Shown here: positions 1-13,963 of the stretch, piece by piece | Position numbering within the stretch: position 1 is the stretch's first letter | Layout of the letters: each line of letters opens with the position of its first letter | NCBI GenBank assembly: GCA_951394045.1 | Contig: OX595995.1 | Location: forward strand, 2,227,237 to 2,291,236 | Origin: Nitzschia sp. DOCU1 | Lineage: Eukaryota > Bacillariophyta > Bacillariophyceae > Bacillariales > Bacillariaceae | DNA length: 64,000 bases | Reading direction: 5' to 3' | Program-made: the position numbers and the translations under genes | Notes under the pieces: model-generated | The model's database searches: none | What the model saw: the letters and a program-made list of their open reading frames with translations, nothing else | What the model was told of the DNA's origin: nothing

Positions 1-1
1 A

Positions 2-475
2 CCATCATTGTTCTTGTCCCAGCATCGATGCACCAGATCGTTTGTTTCCCCCCCTAGTGGTACCAGGCACCTTCTCACGCCATCTCCACCAAGAGCTTCC
101 ATTCTCATGTCGCCAGCAAGAACTTCCAGTCCTTTCTTCTCGCCAACAATGGTCACCGACAGCATTTCCCATCACGTCCAGGCCGAGCTTGCCTGGGATC
201 CCCTTTCTGTTGTGGGGCATGTCACCGTTTTCAAGGCACAAGCCATCAACGATCATGGTGAAGTCCTCCAGCACCTTCGTGTGGAGCTAAACTACGTCAG
301 CCCCCACGATCGTGAGTTGATTAAGGCGCGTCTCTCTGATGATCATCGGGGAATCATCATTGAGGAGCCTTGCTTGCCTGCGCATAGGCGCAACAGGGAC
401 GAAGTTGAACTCCTCAACTCGGCAGCACAACTTGTCAAAAAGGAGACCAAGTTTGACGACAACATGTTTCACGCC
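2..475 (+). pseudogene. 5' part of a hypothetical gene, split by an LTR element
   Basis: This frame is open from the window edge, so the gene may begin upstream. The first ATG in frame is at 149 and begins MVTDSISHHVQAEL. I do not recognise the family. The protein is soluble-looking and mixed in charge, with no membrane segment. The frame reaches the left target site of the LTR element ending at 475 (FHA). If the element and one 5-bp target copy are removed, the frame continues at 5505 as [11 protein letters not shown], giving one longer reading frame. So this is one gene interrupted by a transposon rather than two genes. What the protein does cannot be told. Confidence 0.55.
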
Positions 476-2045
<1,570 letters not shown>

Positions 2046-2735
2046 TCGCTTCCATTGGCATAGGAGATCTCGTAGTCGTCGTCATCTCTTGGGTGATGCG
2101 ACATACAATACGACATTTGTTTCCCAATGGGAACCTCCTCTGTCGACTCGTCATCTGGGTCACTATTCGGGTGTCGTGACAGTGTGTCCGCGACTAAATT
2201 GTCTTCGCCTTTGACATGCACGAACGTAGCACCGTACTCTTCCAACAGAAGACGCCAGCGAACCACTCGGGAACTCAGCATCTTGTTGTACGGAATATTT
2301 AGGTGGTCTGTGTGTACTACCAGCTTTTGACCAAGGAGAATATTCCTAAATTCCTTAAGCGTCTCGACTATACTTAGCAGCTCTTGTTCGCCTGTCGTGT
2401 AATTCTTTTGGGCGGAGTTCAACTTCCGACTATAGAACGCCAATGCCCAATTGATAATTGCTAGCATCCGTATATATGTGGAATTCTTTGTTGAAGTCGG
2501 GGAAGTTCAACAGTGTCTCTCGCGCTACTGCTCGCTTGATCGATTTGAATGATTCATTGCATTCGGGAGTCCATTTCCACGGGACTGACTTGGAACATAA
2601 CGCCGTTAGCGGCGCCAGTATGTGCGATCGCTTCCGCCACATATCACCGTAGTAATTTACCATGCCTAAGAAACGTCTCAGTTGTCGCTTTGTTTGCGGC
2701 GGCTGCATCTTTAGTATCGCTTCCACTTTCTTAGG

Positions 2736-3503
2736 TTAGGGATGGATACCGTTACGGGAAATCTCGTAGCCTAGGTACTCAACGCGGTCGGCAGCAAATT
2801 TGCATTTGCGTACGTTAGCGCGGAAACCAGCTTGTTCGAGTCGTGCAAGAACCTCTTTGAGCTTTGCAACATGGTCGCTAAATGTGCCTTTGCTTGTTAT
2901 CAAAATATCATCCATGTATACTTGTACGTACTCCAGGTCACCAAGGAGACGCATCATGATACTTTGGAAAATATCAGGGGCATTGGATATACCCATCGGC
3001 AGCACCTGGTACTGATATAAGCCGCACGGCATTACAGTACCAAGGAGGCCTTGGCTGTACTTATCCATTGGAATGTGATAATAGCCCATGCTGAGGTCAA
3101 TAGCCATTGCCCATTTAAAGCCCTTGAGTTTTTGCAATAACTCGTTGATCTTTGGCAGTGGGTGCGGCTTGCGCACAAGATATTCGTTGAGTTTCCGAAA
3201 ATCTGTAAGTACGTGCACATCGCCCGTTTTCTTCGGTTGAATGAACGTGCCGGCTGTCCATGTGGATTGGTTGACACGCTTCCAGATTCCAAGTTTTTGG
3301 AATCGTTCGATCTCTTTTCGCGTCGTTTGCTCGTACGCATGAGGAATGCCGAATGGCTTAGCATGATACGGCTTTGCTCCTTCTTTTAACTCTAGACGAA
3401 TAGGATCTATTTTAAGTTTACCTAATCCGCCTCCGAATAGTGTAGGGTGCTGCTTCAGTTCAGCTAGTAGCTCGTCTCGCTGCTCCTTAGTCAAGTAGTA
3501 CAA
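2736..3503 (-). pseudogene. Reverse transcriptase domain of the Ty3/gypsy element
   Basis: An open stretch of 255 codons with the classic reverse transcriptase blocks: FGIPHAYEQTTRKEIERF, VLTDFRKLNE, AMAIDLSMGYYHIPMD, the VLPMGISNAPDIFQ fingers/palm block, and the catalytic YMDD in VQVYMDDILITSKG. It then continues into KCKFAADRVEYLGYEI. The domain itself looks intact, but it ends at an in-frame TAA and its upstream neighbour (protease) is in another frame. Confidence 0.9.
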
Positions 3504-3900
3504 ACTTCATTGTAGTCAAAGTAGTAACTCGTTTTCCAGTGGGAACGAGCTGGCTAAGCGTCACAAAGTTCTTAAGAACGATGGAACGACTAGTACCCGT
3601 ATCTAGTAGAGTTCTAAGGACATAGGATTCACCTCTAGGATTTACCGCTTCGACGACTATTTCGGTAGTTAGCCGTCCGGCCATTTTCCTATTCGGCTCT
3701 ATTCCAGGGCGTGACGCTCGAATAGCAAAACTATGTTCATTTTCGCTATTGTAGTCGATGTAGTCGCTTTCGGATTCGCTACTTTCGTTACTGCTACTGT
3801 CTGACTGATTATTCAGCTGGAAACTGACCTGCCTTTTGGCTTTGGTCTTCCCTTTTTCTTTCTTACTCTGTTTCTTAGCGAGGGCTTTAACGACAAGTCT
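3487..3900 (-). pseudogene. Aspartic protease region of the Ty3/gypsy element
   Basis: The frame contains VLRTLLDTGTSRSIVL, with the DTG active site of a retroviral-type aspartic protease. It is preceded by a Ser/Asp/Glu-rich linker. The open stretch extends upstream to 4221, but there it overlaps the gag frame in another phase, so coding probably shifts near 3890-3930. Whether that shift was once a programmed frameshift or is decay cannot be decided, because other frame lesions are present. The frame ends at 3487, overlapping the start of the reverse transcriptase stretch. Confidence 0.75.
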
Positions 3901-4840
3901 CCATTTGGAGTGCCGAGAACATGTTCTCACGGGCTCCGCGCGGACGCTTGTTTGGGCGATCCTTGGCATTGCCAAGAAGGCTCCAACACTTGTCATCGGG
4001 GGCCAGATGGAACTTGCCGCAGTGCTCGCAGGGTTTCTTTCTGTCCCCCTTTTCAGCTTTCTTGCGGTCTTTGCCTCTCTTTCTTTTCTTACCGCCGTCC
4101 TTGCTTTCGCTTTCGGATCGTTCGGCGTTTTTCTTTTCTTTGTTCTTTTTGTCTGCTCTGACCGCATCGTCGAAGACGTGCTTGGCCTCGAGCTTTTCCA
4201 AGTATTTGTAGTACTCGTCAAGCGTCATCGAGAAGGGATCGATGTTCGAGGTGAGCAGATCTCGCTGCCACTCGATTCTTTTCGCTCGGTCAAGGATCTC
4301 CACGAGCTCGTCGTCGTCGAACATCTCGCAGCTCGTTTTGTCTTCGGGGATCGGGAAGTAAGGTAGCATGTTGTTTTGACGGAGTAGCTCGGCCTTGAAG
4401 TCGGCCAAAGACATCTCCATCATGAACACGTGATAGCGTAGATAGTTTCGCTGGCGGCGGTAGGCGTGTTCAGTGTCGTTGCATCGCCTCGTTAAAGGTG
4501 TCGTCCGGGGTCTCTTCTTCTTCTTCGTCCGACTCGTCAATGTTGTGACGTAGGTTCGCAACGATGTCTGCGAACCTTTGCCTTGCCTCTCCAGCCAACA
4601 ACGCCTTCGCATACTTGATCTTCTTTTCCCCATCGTCCAAGGGGACGTCCCGAATCAACTCATCCATCTGCATCCGCCACTTGACCCATCGTTCGGCGTC
4701 GCCTTGTTCGAAGATGAAGCAACGCGTTTCGAACTCGTCCGAATCCTCATCGGTTGGGTCTAACTTGATCTTGACCTTCTTGGACTTCTCGTCATCTTGG
4801 AGAACATCTTCGTCCTTAGGTTTCTGGAGGGTTAACGTGA
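3887..4840 (-). pseudogene. Gag region of the Ty3/gypsy element
   Basis: Two overlapping open stretches in different frames make up this gag. The upstream one (about 4840-4470) reads through ETRCFIFEQGDAERWVKW and ends in a very acidic run. The downstream one (about 4480-3887) has FMMEMSLADFKAELLRQ, a Lys/Arg-rich tract and a zinc-knuckle-like CEHCGKFHLAPDDKC. Gag would form the particle shell and bind RNA. A frameshift near 4480 joins them, and a further lesion lies near 4855 where the N-terminus should begin. The start codon is not identifiable. Confidence 0.7.
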
Positions 4841-4930
4841 GCGGCTTGAGTCAGAAGCAACCCAACTTTCTTCGCATACTCGTGGTTAGAGTAGGAGGTC
4901 TTCATCCTTCAAACGGGAGTTTTAAAACTG

Positions 4931-5886
<956 letters not shown>

Positions 5887-5930
5887 ACTCAAACTCATAA
5901 TGTGTATTGTAATTTCATTTATATTCTTAC

Positions 5931-6428
5931 ATGGCGTCTCTTGTCCCTATTAGCTGTTCCACACCCTGCTGCTGTGGTGGCGGCAGCATTCTTGTCACCC
6001 CCAAAGAAACGCCAAGAAAAAAAGCCCCCCCCCCCCCTGTAAGCAGCCTAGCCCGTGCTATGATGAGCTCAGCACTACCTGTAGCACCGTCGGGTCCTCC
6101 GATACCCAAGGCACCCAGCACTGCCCTGTTCGTGCAGCAGCCGCAGGAGTCTGAGGGAGGAGGACGTAAGCGAATGAAGGCATTTTGTGCGGAAGCAACT
6201 GGGGTGAACTATAGCCCCCGAAAGGAAAGTAGCCGAGGTGTCAAGCGTAGCATCAAGACGACAACAGCAACCAAGAAGGCAGCAGTTCCATACTTGCTGG
6301 ATAGCCCTTTGTCGGATATGTCGGCCAAAAATTCTGGTATTAATGGTATTCCATCCACGCCCGAAGCACAGAAGTGGGCTGTACTAGCTGAGGTGGAATT
6401 CCAGGGGCACATCAACAAAACAGAGTAG
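5931..6428 (+). CDS. Hypothetical Pro/Ser/Lys-rich protein
   Basis: A 165-codon frame from ATG 5931, 44 bp after the stop of the preceding broken gene. The N-terminal 60 residues are Pro-rich, and their codons include a run of ten C's. The middle is basic (SRGVKRSIKTTTATKKAA) and the C-terminus is mixed. There is no recognised domain, signal or membrane segment. It could be a separate small gene or the remaining exon of the split gene. Codon composition is similar to that of the upstream part. Function unknown. Confidence 0.35.
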   Translation: MASLVPISCSTPCCCGGGSILVTPKETPRKKAPPPPVSSLARAMMSSALPVAPSGPPIPKAPSTALFVQQPQESEGGGRKRMKAFCAEATGVNYSPRKESSRGVKRSIKTTTATKKAAVPYLLDSPLSDMSAKNSGINGIPSTPEAQKWAVLAEVEFQGHINKTE

Positions 6429-6516
6429 TTTGCTCCTACATCGTTTTCGATTATAATCTGGGGTATATATTAGTAAAAATGTTTTGGTAGAAGTAATAAT
6501 AGTACAGCTAAAGTAG

Positions 6517-7438
6517 TTATACTTCAAACAACCCATGCCCATTCTCAAGATCATATTGCATTGCCACGCATACTGCCTCAAATGCACGTTTGTGTTCGTG
6601 CAGGTCAGGGCTGTTGTGCCAGAACTCCAAACTTTTTGAGCCGACTGTTTAATGTTTTGTGCCGAGATTTGACTCGGGCTTTGAAGCGCTTGACTTCGGC
6701 TGAATCTTCAGGTCTAGTGATCGCAATCTTCTCGGGTTCACCTTGGTACCCACTGTCACCTACACCACGTTTTCCTGCTGGGATTTGGAATTGAAGAGCA
6801 TTTGGGTCCTTCTCCTCATTCTTTTTCCCTCCACGGAAAGTCGTAATGTCATGTTGGCTTGCTTAGAAAGTGCCATGAATCCACACAAGACGATTACTTC
6901 GGATGGCGATTCCTAGCTCGTAGCTTACCCCTGAAGAGTTGAATTTGTGGCTATACCACTTTGAGCTTGGGTCTTTTCTTGGCTCGTAGATTTGACAATG
7001 AACACCGTCGATTGAGATCCAAAAGGTCTCATTGCCATCGAAGTCCTCGAAGCGGATTTTCAGGACTTTCATCGCCTGAATCCAGGCCAAATTGGCCTTG
7101 ACCTTGATCGTAATTGTTTTTTCGTCGTATCTCCATCGGCCGGCAAGCTGCTCTTCGGTGCTGTAGGTCTTGCACCAGTTAAATGTCATCATAACATCGT
7201 AGATATTTATCTTCTCAGGACGTTGTTGGAGTCCTTGACCGCCAGTTTCTGCAAGGAGTAGATTGATGTTGCCCTTGAGATCGTTGAAGAGGGCTGCCAA
7301 GCCTTCGGGAGAAATACCGTAGTTCGAAACAAATCGTCGGTAGTTTGTTCGTTCAATGATGTTTTGCCGATGATTGGGGAAGCCAATTAGCTCCAGGCCC
7401 CTGCCTAGAATTTTGCCCCCTACCCTCCCGTTGGCCAC
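6517..7438 (-). pseudogene. Harbinger/PIF-type (DDE_Tnp_4) transposase, broken
   Basis: Read on the minus strand. The N-terminus has IERTNYRRFVSNYGISPEGL, and the catalytic core begins FWISIDGVHCQIYEPRKD, the first Asp block typical of Harbinger-type DDE transposases. At 6863-6865 a TAA interrupts the frame after WIHGTF. The same frame then continues with ASQHDITTFRGG, the second Asp block GKRGVGDSGYQGEPEKIAI, and ARVKSRHKTLNSRLKKFGVL. A frame change near 6607 is followed by the usual end, HKRAFEAVCVAMQYDLENG, with a stop at 6517-6519. So the whole transposase is present but has one nonsense and one frameshift mutation. Terminal inverted repeats were not identified. Confidence 0.8.
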
Positions 7439-7523
7439 CCCCTACCCTCCCGTTTTGCCCCCTACCCTCCCGTTGGCCACCCCCTACCCTCCCGTTTTGC
7501 CCCCTACCCTCCCGTTGGCCACC
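7411..7523. repeat. 42-bp coding minisatellite, 2.7 copies
   Basis: The unit TTTTGCCCCCTACCCTCCCG plus a second half with TTGGCCACC starts at 7411, 7453 and 7495. The 42-bp period equals 14 codons, so copy-number change keeps frame. On the minus strand it encodes a Gly/Arg/Gln-rich stretch at the junction between the gag-like frame and the transposase frame. Confidence 0.9.
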
Positions 7524-10500
7524 TGCAGGGGCTCTGCCACCACCGCCTCGACCACCCATTGCTCTGCCACGGCCATGATGAGGAGCCGCTGGACGACGAC
7601 CAGCCTGTGCTCTACCATCATCCCTACGACGGCCAGCAACTCTGCGTGCAGGAAGAGGCACACGACCATTCATATTCCCATTTTTGCTGAGTAACTGCAA
7701 GTTTGGCAAGTTTGGCAAGTTTGGCAAGTTTGGCGCGTGTTGGCACGTTTGGCAAGTTTGGCAAGTTTGGCACTTTTTTGCCAAAGTTGAACTCGGGTGC
7801 GACACGCAAAAGAAGGGGAACCGTCGCGCCAGCCTCGCCTTCCATTGAAATTTGCGCACCGGTCGGCCCAGCGGTGGCCATGCGGGCGAAATCCCCGCAC
7901 GCTCCAGGTTGCTGACTAAGTAATGCAATTGGAACTGATCAAGGTTTTGGTCATTGTGCAAGGCTGTGATAAGCGTTGCTAAAAATTCCATGGCCTTGGT
8001 CTCATATCTTGTGTGTTCCATTGCTCGTTGCAGGAGGTTGGCCGCTTGTTGGAAACGTGTCCACTGGGTGCCTCTTCTTCCTTCTTGGTGTAGATACCAT
8101 TTGAATTTGCCAAGGTATGTCCATCCATCATCCTTGTGGTCCCACTTCGGGCCTCTGGTGTTTGGTAGGATACGGAGGTCTTCACAATTCTGGCCCATAA
8201 TGGCATACAGAGTACGGTATCCATCCCGTTCCTGTGAGAAACAATCAATGATGCTGCGTAGCAATTTGGCTTCAACCGGTATGACCTGTTGAAGCTTGGT
8301 GTACAATGTTTCCGCCATTGCTTTTTGAAGGTCTGTCGGTAGGTTTAGAAGGGATTTTGGAGCCGTCGTTTTTTCTTTGCCCAGATCATCTCATGGCACA
8401 AATTCAATTTGGTAGTGGGATCCTACAGTCTCCAACGAGTTGTAAAAATTTGTAAGGTCCAATTTGCTGTAGTTGTCGTCAACCAAATGATCCGCTGGAA
8501 TGTCCGCTGTTTGAAATCATCGGAGGTTCTGGCGGATGTTATCTGCCCGTGTGTTGTCAAAGATAGGGTACAGTGATCGTGCATGGGCGTGCTGGTAGGT
8601 ATTTGATTCTTGTTCCTTGGATGCCGGGTAATCTTCCGCATTAATGCCATGTCCTTGCCAGTTGACACTTTGTGCCTTTTGTGTGTTGTCTTCTGCGGAT
8701 GATTCGACCCCCGTCTGTCCATTACCTGTTGTTGTCCTTTGCCAGGTCTCTACTTCTTCATGCCAGTCCGCCATGAAGCTTTGCCATTCGATCATATTTT
8801 TGTCCATTTGGGTTTGCCATTTTGCTGCTGCTTGGTCTTGTTCGTGGAGTGTTTTGATTGCTACATCCATGGTAGCCTTGTCCTGCTCCTATTGGGACTG
8901 TTTTGCCTTGAGTTCATCATGGATGCGCAAAGTATCTTGTAGCTGTGCCATGGTCTCAGCTTGCCATGTTTCTATACCCTGTTTCCATGCACTGCATCCG
9001 CAGTCTGAGGCTGTCCCATGGCAGCTTTGATTGGTGTCGGTCCTGTGCTTTCTCTGCTGTGCCAGCGCTTGAATAGTTGTTTGGCTTGTTCGTTCCATTT
9101 TCTGCATTCGCACGTCATCGAGCAGTTGCAGATCTGGTCATCTTCTTTACCCTGATTGCAAGTTGCAGGGGAGAGTGGGCCTTCAGGTTCCTTGTGCTGT
9201 TTTGGTGGCTGTGGGGTATGTTGCTCTGCGAGCTTCGTTGGGGTCTGAATTGGTGGAGTCATTGCTGGGCTCAATGATCGGCCCAGGTCAAAATACTCTT
9301 GCAAATTTGCTAGCCGAGCTGTCTCTTCCTCAAGGTATTGAATTCTGGTGCCGTAGTGTAACTGTTCTGCTTCCTCCTTGGCTGCTGCAATTTCATGACC
9401 AACGTGTGCGCAATGTCGTTCTGGATTTTGGTATTGTATTCTTTCTCCTTATCCTGCAGTGTCTTGAGGAATGTAAATTCCTTTTCCTGCACTGCATCCA
9501 GAAAGCGTCGATATTCAACGTCACGAATTTCCTTGAAGTTCTTGTAGATGTTTTGTTTAATCTTGTCAGTTCCTAGTTCCTCAGTGGCGAGCTGGCACTC
9601 TGCCAGAAGTTTGATTTGCTTCGTGATGCTTGGCAGTTCTTCATTATGAATTTCTTCCGCAGTTCGAATACGGGTTCGTTCGACCGTGGCTTCTAGGTCT
9701 TGCAGGAGTCTGTGTGTCTCATGGAGGTCTTGCATCTTCTGCTGCCATGAGTTGGATATCTCCCGAACAGTTGCAACTTCGTTTTTCAGTTCCTGTTTCA
9801 ACATGTTGGCTACCGCCACTTGCTGGCTTAGATCAGATAACGTTTTGATCATCTGTTGGTGTTCGGTTTCGGATCTTTGTAGCATGACGCGTAGACTATC
9901 CTCTTTCTCATCCATCTTGCATAGGTTGGCATCTAGCATGCGTTCCTTGCCTTCCAGTCGATTCATCATTTCCACAGCGTCTTGCATGATCTTTTGTACC
10001 AATGGTGATGAGCTGGGACTCCAAGATTCCATTGAGGCTTGCGAGGGCATTGCCTGACTAACTGTGTCAATTCATTGTACGGGAGGCTCTCTGTCCGAAT
10101 CCTCATTGGTCTGAGTGTCCTCCGGTGGGGCCTCTTTGCTCTCTTCTATGCCATGGCCCGGACCATCAGCATTTGCTGCCACTAGCATCAGAGAGTCTGG
10201 TTGTGCATCAGTTCTTCCGTATCTCTCTCCTTCCGACTGGGGTTCAACTGGTTCAGCTGTACCTCCTTTTTGTGGAATTTCCGTGCTAGATCCACTGCTT
10301 GATGATGATGTTCTGAGTTCCAACAGTTTTTGGTATAGATTGGGTCGTTGATACTTTTCTATGTCCAATGGAAAACCGCCCGGCGATGGTGCATGGGCTG
10401 GCTTGATAGGGTTTGACTTCATTTTTGCCGTTTTGAAACATTTGCTGCGATGTACTTGTTCCTTGAGCAGTGCCACCAAGTACTGGTCTTGACCATTCTT

Positions 10501-10853
10501 GCCACTGTCTTGCCTGATTCAGAGTGGTCTGATAATTGATCGACTTGTGAGTATAAGTGTGTCCATTTCTAGTGTTCGAATCTTCTCGTACGATTGATTC
10601 AATACTCTCCTCTGTAGGTTTTTCTCTTGGGTCTGATCTGGTCAGCTGAGATGGCTGCTGGCGCCAATTAAAGCTTGTTCCATGCAGTTGGCAAGAAAAA
10701 TCTGTAGTCCTCATCCGTTCCCTTGAAATCTTCGAATTTTGGGGCCAAAGAATTCCTGGTTCGGGATGCGACACTTCCATCTTCTTTCCCTTGCTTTTTG
10801 GCTTTTGCTGGGGTAATCACGTTAGACATATTTGAGATGACCTTTTGGGTTTT
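7524..10853 (-). pseudogene. Degenerate gag-like gene (CoDi/copia type)
   Basis: A long minus-strand coding region now broken into at least six frames. From the 5' end it has: ATG near 10829 (MSNVITPAKAKKQGKEDG), then QKLLELRTSSSSSG and acidic tails (10479-10072), and a 246-codon coiled-coil-rich stretch (10050-9310). After that come a Trp/Gln-rich coil (9113-8889, 8870-8517) and a gag-like module reading FYNSLETVGSHYQIEF, a TGA, then VPVEAKLLRSIIDCF and GYRTLYAIM (8519-7900). It ends in an Arg/Gly-rich tail. The last module resembles the Gag region of diatom copia-type elements as I know them. No matching pol lies downstream. At its 3' end it abuts the Harbinger transposase. I am fairly sure it is retroelement-derived and less sure of the family. 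Confidence 0.5.
7697..7773. repeat. 9-bp tandem repeat (GCAAGTTTG)
   Basis: About eight imperfect copies of a 9-bp unit, which is three codons and therefore frame-neutral. On the minus strand it reads as repeated CQT or LPN triplets within the gag-like open stretch. Confidence 0.9.
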
Positions 10854-10871
10854 ACATCTCAGACGTTGCAA

Positions 10872-11194
10872 CTTCCGATAGTTTTATTTCATTGTTGCGA
10901 TTATTTTTGTTAGTGTAGCCGCTGGTACTGCTCCTACTGGGTCCGCCTGCTCGCGAATCCGATTTTCACTGTTGTGAGAGGGTCCGATCCCCGTAGTAAC
11001 TTTTCTCCTGCTACACTTCGTCAATCGGACTCCTTCTTGTTTGTTTGATGCCGTTGTACTTATCCTGGAGGGGCTAAGTTAACGATAATGGCTCTAGTAG
11101 ATACGGTAACTGGTATCACACTAAAGTGACCTTAGTGGTCCTACGAGTCTACTCCCTCACAGACTGGTCTCTCGCCACCAGGCTTGGATCCTGA
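10872..11194. other. Spacer, no recognisable feature
   Basis: 323 bp between the start of the gag-like gene and the LINE-type fragment. On the minus strand it would be the leader of the gag-like gene. A short inverted repeat (CACTAAAGTG...) lies near 11118. No LTR, promoter motif or open frame could be supported. Confidence 0.4.
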
Positions 11195-11818
11195 AATGGT
11201 TTTGCTCTTGTTTGGCAATTGCTTGCACAAGACGATTTATGCCCACGTTGCCCGCTCCCAGAATTGTCATGATACCATTTTATCCGGTGCCAGCACCCGG
11301 GGGCGGTTACCATCTTCCGTACAGCGCTCCACCAGCTAGAATTGTGGATGACTTCCCGTGAAACCCATCCGGATCTTTGTCATGCTGTCATCAGCATGCT
11401 GGAGGCCTGGTACGATAATAGGACCTGGTCCCGTCCATTTGTTTCTCAGGGTGTGGTACGCTCGGCTCTGGTAGCACAAACTTGGCTTGGCCCGAATGCT
11501 CTTATTGATGGCTTGATCCACTCATCGTGGACAACTATACAATCTCAGTATTATCTGTTCCGTGTTCGAAGACGAACTGGCTTCCGATGGCATTCCCAGT
11601 TGATCAGACGTATCTGGGAAATCGCCTGGACACTCTGGGATCACCGCAAATCCATTTGCTGGTCCCCAGAGTCCTTGTCTCTTGCTCGTCAACATGCCAG
11701 CACCAATATTTTGAACCAATTTTATCATATGATGATTGATTGGCTAATTTTTAGCTTCAAGATATCAAAGAAGGAGGATGAAGTGACTTTCAAAGATCCC
11801 ACAGATTTTAGATTTTAG
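11195..11818 (+). pseudogene. C-terminal fragment of a LINE-type reverse transcriptase ORF2
   Basis: The plus frame from 11195 shows LLAQDDLCPRCPLPELS, then an in-frame TGA at 11258, then YHFIRCQHPGAV. This is the Cys/His zinc-binding end module found after the RNase H domain in LINE ORF2 proteins. It continues with LVAQTWLGPNALIDGLI and IRRIWEIAWTLWDHRKSI, which parallels the end of the intact LINE downstream (LLQKWFDLWDIRNKECHG). The order of domains and the WD-x-R motif match, but the sequence differs, so this is a different element family. It stops at 11818, 88 bp before the RING-finger gene. The rest of the element is missing. Confidence 0.6.
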
Positions 11819-11906
11819 TGTGACACCGGAATCAACTATCCGAACACAGTTCATCCGCAATTTCTGTGATCTGACCTTCTGTCATTCTCATCAACAGTCT
11901 ACAACC

Positions 11907-12112
11907 ATGACTCATCACATAGTGTACGACCTCACCAGTAATGTTCTTGTGTTGGACATGACCGTACCAGAAACCATTAATCTGGTCAACGAGACTTCGC
12001 CAATGGTCATTGATTTAACCATTGACATTAAACAAGAATATATTGAGCTGCAAGAAGAAGAGGAAGAAGAGGAAGTTCTCCAGCTGCAAATGTTTGAGTG
12101 TCCAATCTGCAT
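11907..12112 (+). pseudogene. RING-finger protein, 5' half (split by a LINE)
   Basis: From ATG 11907 the frame encodes MTHHIVYDLTSNV, a region rich in acidic and hydrophobic residues, a run of seven Glu, then MFECPIC, the first Cys pair of a RING finger. It is interrupted at 12112 by the LINE. The second half lies at 19863-20022. Before the insertion this was a single 121-aa protein, probably a small E3 ubiquitin ligase-type RING protein. The Glu-rich tract and the very short length are typical of lineage-specific RING proteins. The interrupted gene can no longer make a complete RING domain. Confidence 0.8.
12093..12112. repeat. LINE target-site duplication, left copy
   Basis: TTTGAGTGTCCAATCTGCAT, exactly repeated at 19843-19862. 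It lies within the RING coding sequence (Phe-Glu-Cys-Pro-Ile-Cys). Confidence 0.95.
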
Positions 12113-12244
12113 ACAATTTTCAGTAGAGCGAATCGCGCAGCGCGGTTTATTACTAAAACATTGTCCAAAATTCCTAGTAGGATTTTTACACAGCTTCTAC
12201 GTAGCTTTGCTGCTCGCTCCCTCCCTCTGCGGCCGTTTCTGACC

Positions 12245-13963
12245 ATGGTGATTGACCCTTCCAGAGTGACTGGCGTCCCTCCTGCCCGATCTAGCTCTAA
12301 TGCTATGGCTGATGACGAAGCCACCACCATTGCCTCTGGCGGTAGCGAGAAGAACGAGCGAAAAACGATGGAAATCTGCGTGAATTGGTGTTTTGAACGC
12401 GTAACGGATCGTACCAAGGCGAAAAAGCTACATGCGGACATGCTGATGACGATTATGCAGCACTTCCAGGAAGACATTTTCATCCTTGATCAGACGAACA
12501 GGGAACTCGTGGCGGCGGAGACTACGGTTGAAACTATTCTTGCATCCAAATTCCAATTTCATGCAGCACCCTCGGCGCGTGAACGCGAATTAGAAAGGTG
12601 GTACTGCGTCCACAAATTGGTCTCACGGGTCTCCTTATCCACGATCAAGCAGCACTATGCAGTATTCCAAGCCATTAAATCCGCCGGCGCGTACGTCACC
12701 GCTCATCACTTCGCACCTGAAATCTGGGACATTGCCCATATTGGCTTCCTTCAAGGCTACAATGTGAAGCATATGCACCGCCACACGGCCAAACTTCAGC
12801 TTCAAGCCGATCTAGCATCTTTCACCAACGACATTCCTATTTTTTAAGTAGTGACTGCGAGAATCAAATCGGGTCAAAAATCCCACGCCTTCCACTAGAC
12901 ATCGGCATACGAAATCCAATGCGCTCGCAGTGACGCAAAACGGCTCGCGAAATTGTTGAAGAGCGGACCGTTCCGCAAAACCATGCCCTTCGTCCCATAT
13001 GCATACAAACGCCGCCAGCCGGACGCCTTTCTCAAAGCCATCCAGCGCCAGAATCGCACTCTTGCCACCACCTGGGTGATTAAGATAGAGGGCCTCACCG
13101 AGGAAGCTATTCAAGAACTTTGGCCAGAAATCAAGGATCGCCCCGGAGTGTTGAACGTCATCCCCTCGTTCCACCGACAGGACCGTGGCGAATGGAAACT
13201 GCTCGTGGAAGAACGTCACTTCTACAAGACCCGCACTTGGCTTGGAGCACATTGGAATTATTTGATGACCTCGCTTGGACCCCAGGCTCTAGCTTCTATC
13301 CCCGATACCCACCCAACCGCGGCCATTATCTCGGCAGCCACAGGCGACGATACCGAGGACGGCGACGAAGACTCCTACGCAACGGCATTCACCAACGCGA
13401 TGTCAGTAGTTACCGTTGACTCTGATCACGATCTGGGCGAAGGCGAAATGTTTGGTCCAAGCATCACTGAAGCTTACCCGACAAGTCACCCTCCCTCGGT
13501 CCATCGCACCACCAACAGCCCATCCCCAGCGTCAACTGTCACAATGGAAACCCCTCGTTCGTACCGGTCGGTGGCCGGCCGCAGCTCCAGCGGAAGCGGT
13601 GGTAGATATGGCAGACGCCACGGCGGCCATAGCTCATCCTCGTCTGTCGAACACAATGCTCTTCTTCAATCTCTTGCCGCTTCCAATGCAGCACGAGATC
13701 AAGACCGCCAAGAATTCCAGGCCCAGTTAACAGCAATTACTGCTGCGAATCAGGCCCAAGTGGCGGCACTCACTGCCACGATCCAAGCGCAAACAGCCCA
13801 AACGGAACGGATGCATCTCATGGTCCAACAAATGTTGCAAATCCAACAAACCAACTTGGAACTTAATCCATCTACCCCGAAGCGATCTAAAACCACAGAG
13901 CCTGACGAAGCCGAATTAAACTCGTCCGTCGCTGGTCACGTCGACCAGCCAATGCAAGAATGA
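12245..13963 (+). pseudogene. LINE ORF1 protein with two in-frame stops
   Basis: The frame is open from 12098. Plausible starts are ATG 12245 or 12305 (MADDEATTIASGG). It reads to a TAA at 12845-12847, and a TAG follows at 12896-12898, both in the same frame. The frame then continues uninterrupted as SAYEIQCARSDAKRL, VPYAYKRRQPDAFLKAI and TLATTWVIKIEGLTEEAI to a TGA at 13961-13963. The part between the stops still makes protein sense, so I read this as one ORF1 broken by two point mutations. The C-terminal third is Ser/Gly-rich (SSGSGGRYGRRHGG), followed by an Ala/Gln-rich coiled-coil (TAITAANQAQVAALTATIQA). ORF1 proteins bind element RNA. Its stop overlaps the ORF2 start as ATGA. Confidence 0.7.

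Noticed and set aside
7697..7773. Zinc knuckle (CQTCQTCQTC) in the gag-like frame
   Set aside because: The Cys residues come from a 9-bp tandem repeat and lack the His and spacing of a CCHC finger.
11100..11130. Primer-binding site TGGTATCAC for the gag-like gene
   Set aside because: It reads on the plus strand whereas the gag-like gene is on the minus strand, and no LTR borders it.
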